This document shows, piece after piece, positions 36,523-46,733 of a DNA stretch of 64,000 nt. The position numbers and the translations under genes were made by a program. The notes under the pieces are model-generated. The model was not told the DNA's origin. It did no database searches and was given only the letters and a program-made list of their open reading frames with translations. Source of the DNA: Stercorarius parasiticus (taxonomy: Eukaryota; Chordata; Aves; Charadriiformes; Stercorariidae); assembly GCA_013396915.1 (NCBI GenBank), contig VWZL01000018.1, positions 367,311 to 431,310 of the forward strand, given 5' to 3'. Position 1 is the first letter of the stretch; each line of letters opens with the position of its first letter.

Positions 36523-36759
36523 ACCAATCAAATCAGAGTAGGATAATGAGAAATAAACCTAAATCTTAAAAACACCTTCCCCTCACCCCTCCCTTCTTCC
36601 TGGGCTCAACTTCACTCCTGATTTTTCTATCTCCTCCCCCAACAGGGACACAGGGAGATGGGGAACTGGGGTTGCGGTCGATTCATCTCATGTTGTTGCT
36701 GCTGCTCCTTCTTCCTCAGGGGGAAAGCTCTTCACACTCTTGCATCTGCTCCAGCATCA

Positions 36760-37105
36760 GTTCCCTCCCATGGGAGACAGTCCTCCATCAACAATATGAG
36801 TCCTTCTCATGGGCTGCAGTTCTTCACAACCTTCTCCAGCATGGGTCTTTTCCATGGGGTGCAGTCCTTCGGGAACAGACTTCTCCACTGTGGGTCTCCC
36901 ACAAGGTCACAAGTCCTTCCAGCACACCTGCTCCAGTGTGGGTTCCTCTATTCATGGGTTCACATGTCCTGCCAGGAGCTTGCTCCAGTGCAAGCTTCCC
37001 ATGGGGTTACAGACTCCTTTAAGCATATCCACCTGCCCCAGCATGGGGTTCTCTGTGGACTGCAGATGGATATCTGATTCACTGTGGACCTCCATGGGTT
37101 ATAGG
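36760..37105 (-). repeat. Imperfect tandem modules inside the LTR R region
   Basis: Six CATGGG-containing modules recur at about 40-100 bp spacing (near 36768, 36808, 36852, 36953, 36999 and 37093). Each sits next to text such as GGTGCAGTCCTTC or CTCCAGTGTGGGT. The repetition keeps long antisense frames open on the plus strand (116-139 codons in several frames), which explains those frames without invoking genes. Confidence 0.7.
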
Positions 37106-37269
37106 GGGATAGCGGGCCTCACAGTGGTCTTCTGCTCTGGCGCCTGGAGTACCTGGAGTACCTCCTCCCCTTTCCTTCTTTACTGACCTTGGTGTCAGCA
37201 GAGTTTTTTCTCTCACATATTCTCACTCCTCTCCCTGGCTGCAATTGTGCAGTTTTATTTTTTCCCCTT

Positions 37270-37313
37270 CTTAAATAGGTTATCACAGAAGTGCTACCAC
37301 CCTCACAGATTGG
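37270..37313 (-). promoter_or_regulatory. LTR core promoter on minus strand
   Basis: On the minus strand CCAAT (37313-37309) precedes the TATA-like box TATTTAAG (37277-37270) by about 30 bp. Transcription would start near 37240 and run toward lower coordinates. The boxes look intact; activity is unknown. Confidence 0.55.
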
Positions 37314-37457
37314 CTCAGCATTGGCCAGCAGCAGGTCCCTCTTGGAGCCAGCTGGCATTGGCTCTGTCAGACAGAGGGGAAGCTTCTAGCAGCTTCTCAC
37401 AGAAGTCACCACTGTAGTTCTCCTGCTACCGAAGCCTTGCCCCACAAACTCAAAGCA

Positions 37458-38375
37458 ATATTATTGAAATACTGATGAAACCGTCATGGAATTTAGGCTA
37501 TTTAAAATTTTATTTTTTTTAAATGAAAATTCCTAAAGTGAACTGAATTAAAAGACACTTACCTGGTATCTCTGGAAGAAAAACAGGTAGCCTTTTGTTG
37601 TTTCTAGTTCCCAAATTGGTATTTTGTGTAAACTGTCACTTTCAGGAAGTTATAAAAAGCAAAGGGCTAGCAAGCTCTACCTTTGACTTCAGTGAAGCTG
37701 GAAGTTCACCATCAGTTTTAGTAATCTATGGATAGTATAATGATCTGATGATAAGGAAACATACAGTCTCCATTTCATCTTTTAAAGTTAAAAATGTTTT
37801 TATTTGATTTTGCTTTGCTTCTGTAACTTTAAATATATACTTAGATACAGCTTTGTGAGAGCAACGCGCTTTTCACCTAACACTTGAAAATATTTTCTTA
37901 CCGTTCTCATAGCATTTCTCTGATGATCACATTCAAACATACATTGACAAACAATTAATTCCTAAAAGTATCTGTTGCTTCCCCTGAAAGCTGAAAAAGG
38001 ATGTTGAAAATCTGTAATAGGATTCCACTTCAACTGCTATAAACTTATTCTGTTCAATGATGTCAGTTTAAATCTAGGACACTTCTTTAAGCTGTCCTTA
38101 CATTTCAACTATTTCAACTATTATTTCAACTAAGCCTTTGGTTAACTATTTTTCTTGGTCGTTTTTGCATTAGTTCAGTTTATAATTTTTTTCTTTATTA
38201 CAAAATTGCTGTTAAGTATATGTGGTACTAATAGGTGTAGACTTAGAGCTCTGCTGTTTTGTCTCAAATGACCTGTTGTGCAGTACTGCACCTGTGTCCA
38301 TATGCCTTTGCATAGGTGCTTTTGCCCTTGGCTACTATGATGCTGATCTGGGGTGTGGGGGGAAGAGGGCAGTGG
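37458..38375. other. AT-rich unique noncoding stretch
   Basis: No gene or recognisable repeat is visible between the solo LTR and the CR1 tail. Confidence 0.7.
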
Positions 38376-38430
38376 AGGTTGGACTAGGTGGACCTCTGGA
38401 GGTCCTGTCCAGTTCAGTGATTCTGTGGAT
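38376..38430 (+). mobile_element. CR1 3' tail fragment
   Basis: GGTTGGACTAGGTGGACCTC...GGTCC...TTCAGTGATTCTGTG is the conserved CR1 3' untranslated end. Only the last ~55 bp is recognisable, which is common because CR1 insertions are severely 5'-truncated. Confidence 0.8.
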
Positions 38431-39620
38431 GTTGATCTCTGCACAGTAGCACTCTCTTAGGGTGTGCACAGTCTCAATTACATGATACTAGAGCGTCTGA
38501 CCAGCAGTGGTGCATTTCTTCCTCCCTCTACTGTGGTCTGGCTGTGTCCAGCTCTGAACGTAATGGTGCTGAAAAAATCTTGTTTAACTTTCTGTTCACC
38601 ACTACTGTCTCCAAGGTATCTTTCATTAGAAAAGCCTTTGATTTCTCATTAAAAAAACCACCAAGCAAAAAAACCCCACCCTAAAAAAACCCCAAAGCCC
38701 ACACAACAAAACAGCTGACTTCAAATTTCATTTCTGCACTTGATTTTTTTTTTAAAAAAAACCTTCCAGATAATGGAAATTTTTCCAAATAGAGGACAGG
38801 AGGTATTCGTCCCCCACATTCCAAACTTTTCTGTGTTGTTTGGACTGTAAGGCACCTTCCAATTTAGTTATGTGAATCTCATTAGCATGCTCTTTGTACT
38901 CTTTTTCAGATCACTAATGAGGAATTTAATTAAAACATGACCTAGCACTCATCCCAGCAACATTCACCAGGCACCTCCTTTTGACATGATACATTGCTGT
39001 TTTTCACTGATCAACGTTTTAAATACTAGCCAGTTTTCAAAGCAGCAGTAAGCAGAGGTGGAATACCACTTTATTAGGGACATGTTATTCAATCTTTAAA
39101 AAATGAAAAATAAAAAAGGCGTTCACTGGAAGAAAATGAACAGAATTACGTTCTGCCTCTCTTTGTGCAATAGCCTTGTTAATAAGCTACCAAAACCTAT
39201 TACCTCATAACTCAGGTTCAAAACAATGATATTCTATTTTTTGTATGAAGGAGATAAGAAAGATTAAAGGCAAATATTAACTGACAAGCTCTTGTCATAT
39301 TTTTCAAAGAGTTATGTCATCAAGGCTTAATTTACAGCTTCACTCTGAAGAATACTATGTGGTAGCAGTGCTGGGGAAATTTGTATTGAATAAGCGATAA
39401 AACATTGTTTCACTGGTTTGACCAGGTCCTCTAGTAACATAATTAAGGTGCCTAGTGTTCACATACTGCTTCAGAAGTTCTCACTATACAAGGGATTCCC
39501 TTCCCTCCCACATTTTTTTTTTCCTTTCACATCTGCTAGTGCCCAAATCTCCTTACTAGTTGCAATAAAACATAAAGAGGATAAAGGAGGAGAGAAAGTG
39601 TAGTAGAAAGTGTAGAGCAG
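38431..39620. other. Unique noncoding stretch with A/C tract
   Basis: No gene is supported. An A/C-rich low-complexity tract lies at 38651-38712. The segment about 38860-39020 contains ATTAGCATGC and TTTAATTAAAACATGA and looks like possible conserved noncoding DNA, an impression only. Confidence 0.6.
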
Positions 39621-39842
39621 GGTCAACTAGGGCAGGTTGCCTGGAGCTGTGTCTGCTCAGGTTCAGAATATCTCCTAGGATGTCAATATTTCCTCAACCT
39701 GTTACAGTGTTCAATCACACCTACAGTGAAATGTTGTTTTTATTTAGGCCTGTTGGCCTGTCTCTGAGCACCACGGAGAAGAGCCAGGCTCTGTCTGCTT
39801 TATTGCCCTTTCCACCATGTATTTATGTGCATTGATCACTTG
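39621..39842 (-). mobile_element. Old, diverged CR1 fragment
   Basis: Minus-strand CR1 3' sequence is recognisable through divergence: GGTCAACTAGGGCAGGTTGC, then CTCAACCTGTTACAGTGTTCAATCAC, a GTGAAATGTT segment, and GAGAAGAGCCAGGCTCTGTCTGC. These correspond to the C-terminal end of ORF2 and the start of the 3' region. Divergence and loss of the terminal octamers suggest an older lineage than the copies at 43, 49 and 51 kb. Confidence 0.65.
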
Positions 39843-42800
39843 AGATTCAACGATGGCTGTCATTCAGGGCACCCTCAGTTGTTCACCTCTGCACAGGGGA
39901 GGGAGGGACCAAAATGGCAACGGTGTGTGCCTGTGTCCCTGTTGGAACAGCAGTTCTAAGACACACTGGGTACCTCAAATTGTGATAATGCCTGTGCTTT
40001 GGAAATTTAATTGATCCCGAAGAATTGTTACAAAAGATTTCATGAAACATTCAGAAACATAGTGCATAAAATTGATCGGAGTGTGCTTATCCTCTAATTA
40101 GTACATCTAACCATATATAATGAAGCATGAGGTATTTTTACCACTGCTGTACATCAGAATGTGTCTGATGAGTTTATTTTTTAGTCTGCTGTAGGAGCCA
40201 TGTTGATCATGCGTGGTGGATTTTGTATTCTGTCACATGCTAGTAGACCTCAGGGAATTTTGAAACTGGCTTTCAGTGATCCTAGTGAATGTGTGGACCT
40301 GTTGTACCGTATCTCACTACAGCTATGCTTACTGTGTATTTCCAGTGCCAGCAGTCCCTTGTCTTAAGCAGGAATGATATCAATAACAATAATAAATTAT
40401 TAATAATATTATTCATAAGCTCTTCAAATATGTTTTCAGAACTTGAATTTTATAGTATATTATATGGTTTCTTTATTAACATTATCCCCTAAAACACACA
40501 AAAAAAATCCTATGTAAAGATGTTAAAGTGGTAGAAGCATTCTTTTATGAGCAAGACAGATTTGGAACATTTACAAGAATATGAATGATAACATTTTATG
40601 AATGCCATTTAAGAGATGCACTTGAACAAGCTTGTGCTAGAGCACTAGCTTGCTCTCCTTTAATGAATAAAATTGCATAATAGATGCATAATTGAAATGT
40701 GTCAGTGTGAAGAATATCTAGCTCTTTACATCTCTTATCCCATTTCAGTTTCCTTCACCTTTTCTTCCCAGCTGCAGTCTGTATTTTGGAGCTGATAGTT
40801 CCTTTCACTCTAACACAAAAGTTGAATCGCTTTACTTTTTTTTCCTATTTCTTTTTCCTTTTTCCTTTTTTTCTCCAACCCCTAACATCTCACTTAAGGT
40901 TTCAAGATTCATCTTTCTGTTAAATTAAACTTTTTTAGAAGATAGTCTTCAGAAAACATGCTGTGATATGTGATGAGGCTAGAATTAAATCTGGATTCCC
41001 CACTTATGGAAAGGCAAACTTCCTGAGATTCTAGTTCAGCCAGATTCGTAGCTGCAGAAGATAAAGGTCAGTCTTTGAGTCCAAGAAATAATACTACAAA
41101 ATCTTTCAAATACTTGAATTAATTAATCCCTCCTCAAAAAGTCTTGTATAGCGTATCGGTATTATTTTGCAACTCATCTGAGGTTAAGACCTATGTTTAA
41201 AAGTAATGATCACAGTTTGAAATATCAGAGGGATGACTTTTCCTTTGTGCTAAGCACCCCAAAAGCTATGTACTTTGAGAGCAGTTGTGAACGTAAATTT
41301 TTAAAACTAGACTGATCTTCCTCATATTAGGCAGTAAGACTAGAAGTTCTTTGGTTTTAGTTCAAGTATATTTATTCAAGACAAAAAAGATTTTGTGTTA
41401 ACAAGTGTATTTAGAAATTTTGTGACTCTTGCTTCTTTATCCTGCATCTAAAATAAGTAGGTCACTCTCTTCATTATAATGTCTAAACAGTAATCACCTT
41501 AGAAAAGACAAAGTTTGTGTGTATTCTTCAGTGGCATAACCCACCAGCGTGGGTTGCAGCAAAAGATATTTATTTCAGGTAGATAATAGTACTGGTCTCA
41601 GGCTTACTGTGTTTATGTTTTTTTATTTCCTGAGTTCTCTTTTTTCCAGATGGTCTTCAAATGATCAGCATATTTGTTCTAATTGTATTTGTGTTTTTTC
41701 TAAGATCTAGTTTGATCTTAAGTATTTCACTTAAGTGTGTAACACTGTGCCATATTTGCATCACATGATATGTAGTGAATGATAGATGAGGAGATTGGAA
41801 ACACTGGCTCAGTTATGTTAATCGTCTGCAGTGTATAAGCATCTCATGAAAATCACCTTAAAGTCCCAATTCAAATGTACAATAAAATTGGCTGATAATT
41901 GTGTTAGCAAAAACAAAGATTAAAAAAGAAAATTAAGTTCATGTACAAATTCTTCATCATTTTGGAAGATATTTATGTGTAAAAGTATCTAATAGAAATA
42001 AGAGGACTTTGCCATTTTTCATAAACTCGGTGTTGCGCTCTTCACCAGTATGTAGTGGACTAATTGAGGTGAACTTTCTTTAGGAAGGCTGAGAAGGTGA
42101 GGTCATGTTCTTACACAGTCAAAGCACTGCAACTGCTGACAGTCTTTTCCCTCTCACACTCTAATAGACACAATGAGTGATAACTCTTCAAGTGGGTCTT
42201 CCTAGTGGTCATTTGTGATGCTCACTGGGCTTTCACACACTTTATCTTCATTGATAAGTAATATAGTGAAGACATATAGCTTATTATATATTTTGGTTTT
42301 GATAAAAAAGATTATACTGGGGTTAAGGCAGCAACTTGATCATTTTTCTTGCAGGAAAATACTAAATGAAAGAGCAGTAAATTTCAGTGCTGAACTTCCA
42401 TTCAAAATAGGCTATATCTGTTGACAATGGGCTTCTTGGTTTTGTTTTTGGGTTTTTTTAAGTAACTCTACAGGTGAATTGTTTCTGTCTGTACAACTTT
42501 TCCCATGTCACACAGTTCTTTTTCTACTGCTGTCATAACAATGAATATTGGGAACCATTGCTGAGGACAGAACTCAGAACTACCCAATTCAAAACACATT
42601 CCATTTAGCAAGGAGCTAAATTTAAAGCAGTTATATGCTAGTTTCACGTAACATCAAAGATGATGGAGCATTTTAAGGATGGGTAACGAAATGGGGTAAT
42701 TGATATAAACTAGTATGGCAGAATCATTATTGAGTCAACAGTATTAGTTTGTATAAGGATTTCATGCCAAATTTTCTTTCTTTCTTGGTGCTTTATGATC

Positions 42801-43360
42801 CATAAGATGAAAAAAAAAAAGTAAAATATTGAAGAAACATCTATGAGAAGCTGGATATCATTCCTATTGAATTTTAGGAGTCCTCTCAATGGATACTGTA
42901 TCTGACCAAACATTACAGAAATTAATCAGCAAATTCCTTTGGCATGTACATTATTAAAAGTATGCGAGTTGTCCAATATGTTTCATATCTTACATTTCAC
43001 AGGTTTTTTGGACTTTGTTTATAAGCAATATTGGTAAATAATGTAATTAATGATGTTGTTAGTAAATAATTAACCAAATCTAAAAGTTAAAACTGAATCT
43101 TATTAATGAGTAACCCTAGGATATGTCCCACTTCTCTTTCTATTGCCAGGTGAGGTTACAGGCAATATTTTTGTCCTCCAAATCTAGTGGATTTCAATGT
43201 TACTGAGCCTTTTCATCTGAAATGTGTGGCTCGTTGACAGCCTGTGCTGAAATATGTTTTCACAATATCTGCAGTACTATTTTGTTAACCCAGCTCTTAC
43301 AAGCTGTGTCTAAAAGACTACATTTCCATTACATGGCAAAAAGTATTTTTCTATTGCCAC
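39843..43360. other. AT-rich unique noncoding stretch
   Basis: No gene is supported. Short AT-rich simple sequence occurs near 40380-40415. Open frames reach at most about 70 codons and match nothing I recognise. Confidence 0.75.
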
Positions 43361-43752
43361 TGAGAGAGTTGTGGTTGTTCAGCCTGGAGAAGAGAATACT
43401 CTGGGGAGATTTTAGAGTGACCTTCCTGTTCCTAAAGGGGGCCTACAGGAAAGATGGTGACAAACTTTTTAGCAGGGTCTTATATGATAGGACAAGGGGT
43501 AATGGCTTTAAACTAAATGAGGGAAGATTTAGACTACATATAAGGAAGAATTTTTTTACAGTGAGGGTGGTAAAATACTGGAAGAGGTTGCGCAAAGAGG
43601 TGGTAGATGCACCATCACTGGAAACATTTAAGGTCAGGTTGGACGGGGCTCTGAGCAACTTGATCTAGTTGAAGATCTCCCTGCTTATTGCAGGGAGGTT
43701 GGATTAGATGGCCTTTAAAGGTCCCTTCCAACCCAAACTATTCTATGATTCC
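43361..43752 (+). mobile_element. CR1 LINE 3' fragment (copy 3)
   Basis: The fragment starts in the C-terminal part of ORF2 (RELWLFSLEKR), stays open to a stop at 43666-43668 and continues into a complete 3' region: GGTTGGATTAGATGGCC, AAAGGTCCCTTCCAACCC, then ATTCTATGATTC at 43740-43751. The C-terminal frame is uninterrupted over about 100 codons (DRTRGNGFKL, IRKNFFTVRVVKYW), so this is one of the less damaged pieces. 5' truncation is typical of CR1. No autonomous function is possible without the endonuclease and polymerase regions. Confidence 0.92.
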
Positions 43753-43946
43753 TACTAACCTCCTGCCCAAAACCCTCTTTTTAAAAATTTGTCTTTACTG
43801 GAGATTAGACCTAGAAAATATGTGAAAGAGTAACTGTCTGCCTTAGCAATAAGCATAGTGGATGTGTGTAGGTAGTAAATTAGGTGGAGGTAAAAAATTC
43901 CCCACAGCATCCTCTGAGAGAAATTGATGTGTTACAGTCTAGACAA
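43753..43946. other. Spacer between two CR1 fragments
   Basis: About 190 bp of AT-rich sequence without recognisable content separates CR1 copies 3 and 4. Confidence 0.6.
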
Positions 43947-44688
43947 GTGTTCTGTGTGGTGGGTGGGGAGCTGGCTGACAGGCCACAACCAGAGGGTGGT
44001 GGTAAATAGCTCCTTTTCAAACTGGCAACCTGTCACGAGTGGGCTCCCCAAGGGATCAATACTTTGTCCAGCATCATTTAATATCTTCATAAGTGATGTA
44101 GATGATGGAATCAAGCGTACCCTGACAAATTTTGTTGATGACACCAAATTGAGTGGGGAAGTGGACACTTCAGAAGGGAGAGCCACCCTACAGGAGGACC
44201 TGAATAGGCTGGGAGAGTGGGCTAACAAGAACATTCTGAAGTTCAACAAGGATAAGTGTAAGGCCTTGCACCTGGAAAAACACAATTCAGGAGCTCAGTA
44301 CTGGCTGGGGAGCGGCAACGGTGTGTTGCAGTGGCAAAGCAAGCCAACAAGATGCTGGGTTGCATCAAGAAAGGGCATTGCCTGCAGAGCTAAAGAAGTC
44401 ATTATCGCACTCTACTCAGCACTTGTCAGGCCACACCTAGAATACTGTGTTCAGTTTGGGTCCCCACTGTACAAAAAAGATGTGGACAGGCTGGAGAGGG
44501 TCCAGAGAAGGGCTGCAAAGATGATCAGGGGACTCGGAAGACTGCCATATGAGGAAAGGCTGAGAGAACTGGCTTTGTTCGGCCTTGAAAAAAGACCTTA
44601 TCACCATGTTCCGGTATTTAAAAGGTGGCTACAAAGAAGATGGAGACTCCCTTTTTGCAAGCAGTCACATGGAAAACACGAGGGGTAA
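43947..44688 (+). pseudogene. CR1 reverse transcriptase fragment (254-codon open frame)
   Basis: This is the second-longest CR1 open frame in the window. It would encode palm and thumb of the CR1 reverse transcriptase, with both catalytic aspartates present (FVDD at 44131-44142). About 100 bp is missing between the YWLGS text (about 44310) and QSKPTRCW, compared with copy 1. An extra A in the A-run at 44588-44593 shifts the frame, so the last ~30 codons are not CR1 protein. The endonuclease and the N-terminal motifs are absent, so it is inactive. Confidence 0.85.
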
Positions 44689-44787
44689 TGTGTGCAAGTT
44701 ACTCTAGGGGAGATTCTGATAGGACACAAGAGGAAAATTTTTCACAATGAGAACAATCAACCATTGGAATAATCTCCCCAGATACTT
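43947..44787 (+). mobile_element. CR1 LINE fragment (copy 4), reverse transcriptase part
   Basis: The fragment begins within the reverse transcriptase fingers/palm (WLTGHNQRVVVN), contains the catalytic box F-V-D-D-T-K-L-S-G from 44131, and runs through [10 protein letters not shown] and ERVQRRAAKMIRG to the LEKR region. It ends near 44787 in AATAATCTCCCCAG, before the terminal octamers. It is thus truncated at both ends and belongs to a visibly different CR1 lineage from copy 3, with a KTDLITMF-type C-terminus after the frameshift. Confidence 0.9.
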
Positions 44788-46671
44788 TAGTTGTATTGAA
44801 AAGTCATTCTTCTGCCTCTCTTTTGCCTCAATAATTTGCCTCTCAAATTAAGACAAAGGATGTATTCTGTTAGCTGATATAGCCTCATTTACTTCTGTAC
44901 TATCACACCTTTTCAGCTTGTGTCAACTCTTCACGTAAGATGTATGAGATGGCAGAAAGAGCTATAGTAGCTGAAGACATAGAGAACTCAGATGGAACAC
45001 CCTTATTTTTAAATGGGTGCAGTTTGCTTTACCTTACCCTAGTATGATACAAGTTATTTTCAGGGTGAATGTTCTTTGTTAGGTTTTGGAAGATGTAAAA
45101 CAAATTAAAGAAATAATCAGCAATGTTTTGAGAATTATTTTAAATCAACTTTGACATCCCAGAGAAAACTGATTTTTTTTTGTGAATATTAGACAGATAT
45201 GTGAATGATTTGCCTAAGAATTACTAATAAATAATCCTTGGTAACCGCAGTATATTCAAATTGCTCTTGCAGCAAAATTAAGTTATATTGTCAGAAAGCT
45301 TTACTACATGATAGACTAACAAAAAATGAAAATAATAGAATTTTAAAGATACAACCAGCTCTCGAGCTTCCTAGAAGGCCTTGTACATTCATTGTAATAT
45401 TTTGACTTATTTCAAGAGGTTGGATGATACTGTTTCAGGTAATATATCTGTAACAATTTAAATAACAAATATCCCAGATATAGGACCACTAGTTTGAATA
45501 AGAGCTGTGCAAATATTTGGATGTCATGTTTTGAGATCCTAGTTGCGCATGCATGCTTCTTTGTGCTTAAAATATTATTTTCTGCTTATTATTGTGATGA
45601 CATCTTATTTTGCAGCTGATACAGAAAACATCATGTGCTATAATCGTAATGTGGAACTTTCATCTTTGCGTTAGCTTGGCTGACATCTGAATACAGTCAC
45701 TACATGCTCATGAAGTAGTATATTTTTTCTTTCTAATGTATGCCTGCTATTTGTCAAAGTAATCATCACAGATATTTAGATAATTGAATTATTCTTATTC
45801 CTGTGACTTAGAAACAATGGCATGCAAACTAAGCAAGCATATTGTAATGATGTATTTAAAATTCAATTTATTATTGAACTTATTAGCATAAACAGAGTGT
45901 TTGATAATATTGGGAGACTGTAATAAATTTAGAATTTTTTTTTTTTATTTTATGCGAACAAGCTCAAGTGGATTGGCATGGAGTGGACTGTACTACTTGC
46001 ACTATAGCCAGAACAATCTGCATTGTTCACCACTTGGCTTTTAGTCCTTAATGATTTTTTTTTTTTTGGTATCTTAGCAATTACATGACCTCTGTGGAAG
46101 CTGTTGGAATGTGATTTAAAAATAAAATCAAACTTCTCTAGGTGTGCTGTTTGTTTTCTTTTAATGGATAAGTTCTTTAGCGGCCACTTGTTTATTTGGT
46201 CTATTGATGTAAAAAACAACTTTTTAAAACTTGTTCTTCCCTTTTTGAAGTATAAACTTTGTGTGGACTTGTTCGCCTTCTCATTATGATTGTAGTTCAT
46301 TTTTATCATCAAACTTGTATATGATTACTGTGACAGTAGTGTTTGAGTCACACACACACTAGAATAATTAACTAATTAATTAATTATTAACAGATATGAG
46401 CTGGAGAAAGGAAGATTATTAAACCATTTCTGCATTTGCAAAATGGAAGCACAGGAGGGACAGGAGTGTGATAAAATAGCAGATAAATTGTCCAAACCAC
46501 TTCGGATCCTGAGATTGGTGGCTTTCTGCCCAAGTGAACAATCTCCGATTGAAAACAGTGTGTTTAAGTTCTAACTTTTTTATGTTGTGACTTGACATGC
46601 ATACATGCTGTAAACATGTAAGACAGATGTATATATATGTGTGTCCATGTGTGTGTATGTATGTGCATGTT
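44788..46671. other. AT-rich unique noncoding stretch
   Basis: No gene is supported. Simple repeats include a (CA)n run at about 46350-46359, an AATT-rich run at 46364-46390 and an AT/GT-rich run at 46628-46670 that leads into the CR1 tail. Confidence 0.75.
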
Positions 46672-46733
46672 TGATGGTTGGACTCGATGATCCTAAGGGT
46701 CTTTTCCAACCTAAATGATTCTATGTTTCTATG
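46672..46733 (+). mobile_element. CR1 3' tail fragment
   Basis: TGATGGTTGGACTCGATGATCC, then AAGGGTCTTTTCCAACC and ATGATTCTATGTTTCTATG form the last ~60 bp of a CR1 element, close to consensus. The short length shows extreme 5' truncation. It is inserted at or next to a GT/AT microsatellite. Confidence 0.88.

Larger units (their letters stand above)
36328..37457 (-). mobile_element. Solo LTR of an endogenous retrovirus, about 1.13 kb
   Basis: The block is bounded by TG at 36328 and CA at 37456-37457. It is flanked by the identical 5-bp sequence ATATT at 36323-36327 and 37458-37462, a target-site duplication of the size usual for class III (ERVL-like) insertions. Read on the minus strand it has U3 with a CCAAT box (37309-37313) and a TATA-like TATTTAAG (37270-37277), a long repetitive R region, and an AATAAA poly(A) signal (36517-36522) followed by a short U5. 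No internal retroviral genes remain, so it is a solo LTR left by recombination between two LTRs. I recognise its text as a common avian LTR but cannot name the family safely. Preserved ends and duplication suggest it is younger than most CR1 pieces here. Confidence 0.85.

Noticed and set aside
36658..37186. Three overlapping plus-strand open frames of 116-139 codons
   Set aside because: They lie antisense to the retroviral LTR and are kept open by its internal tandem modules; they are not retroviral proteins.
45950..46312. 120-codon minus-strand open frame
   Set aside because: Lys/Asn/Ser-rich translation of AT-rich DNA with an overlapping plus-strand frame; no recognisable family.
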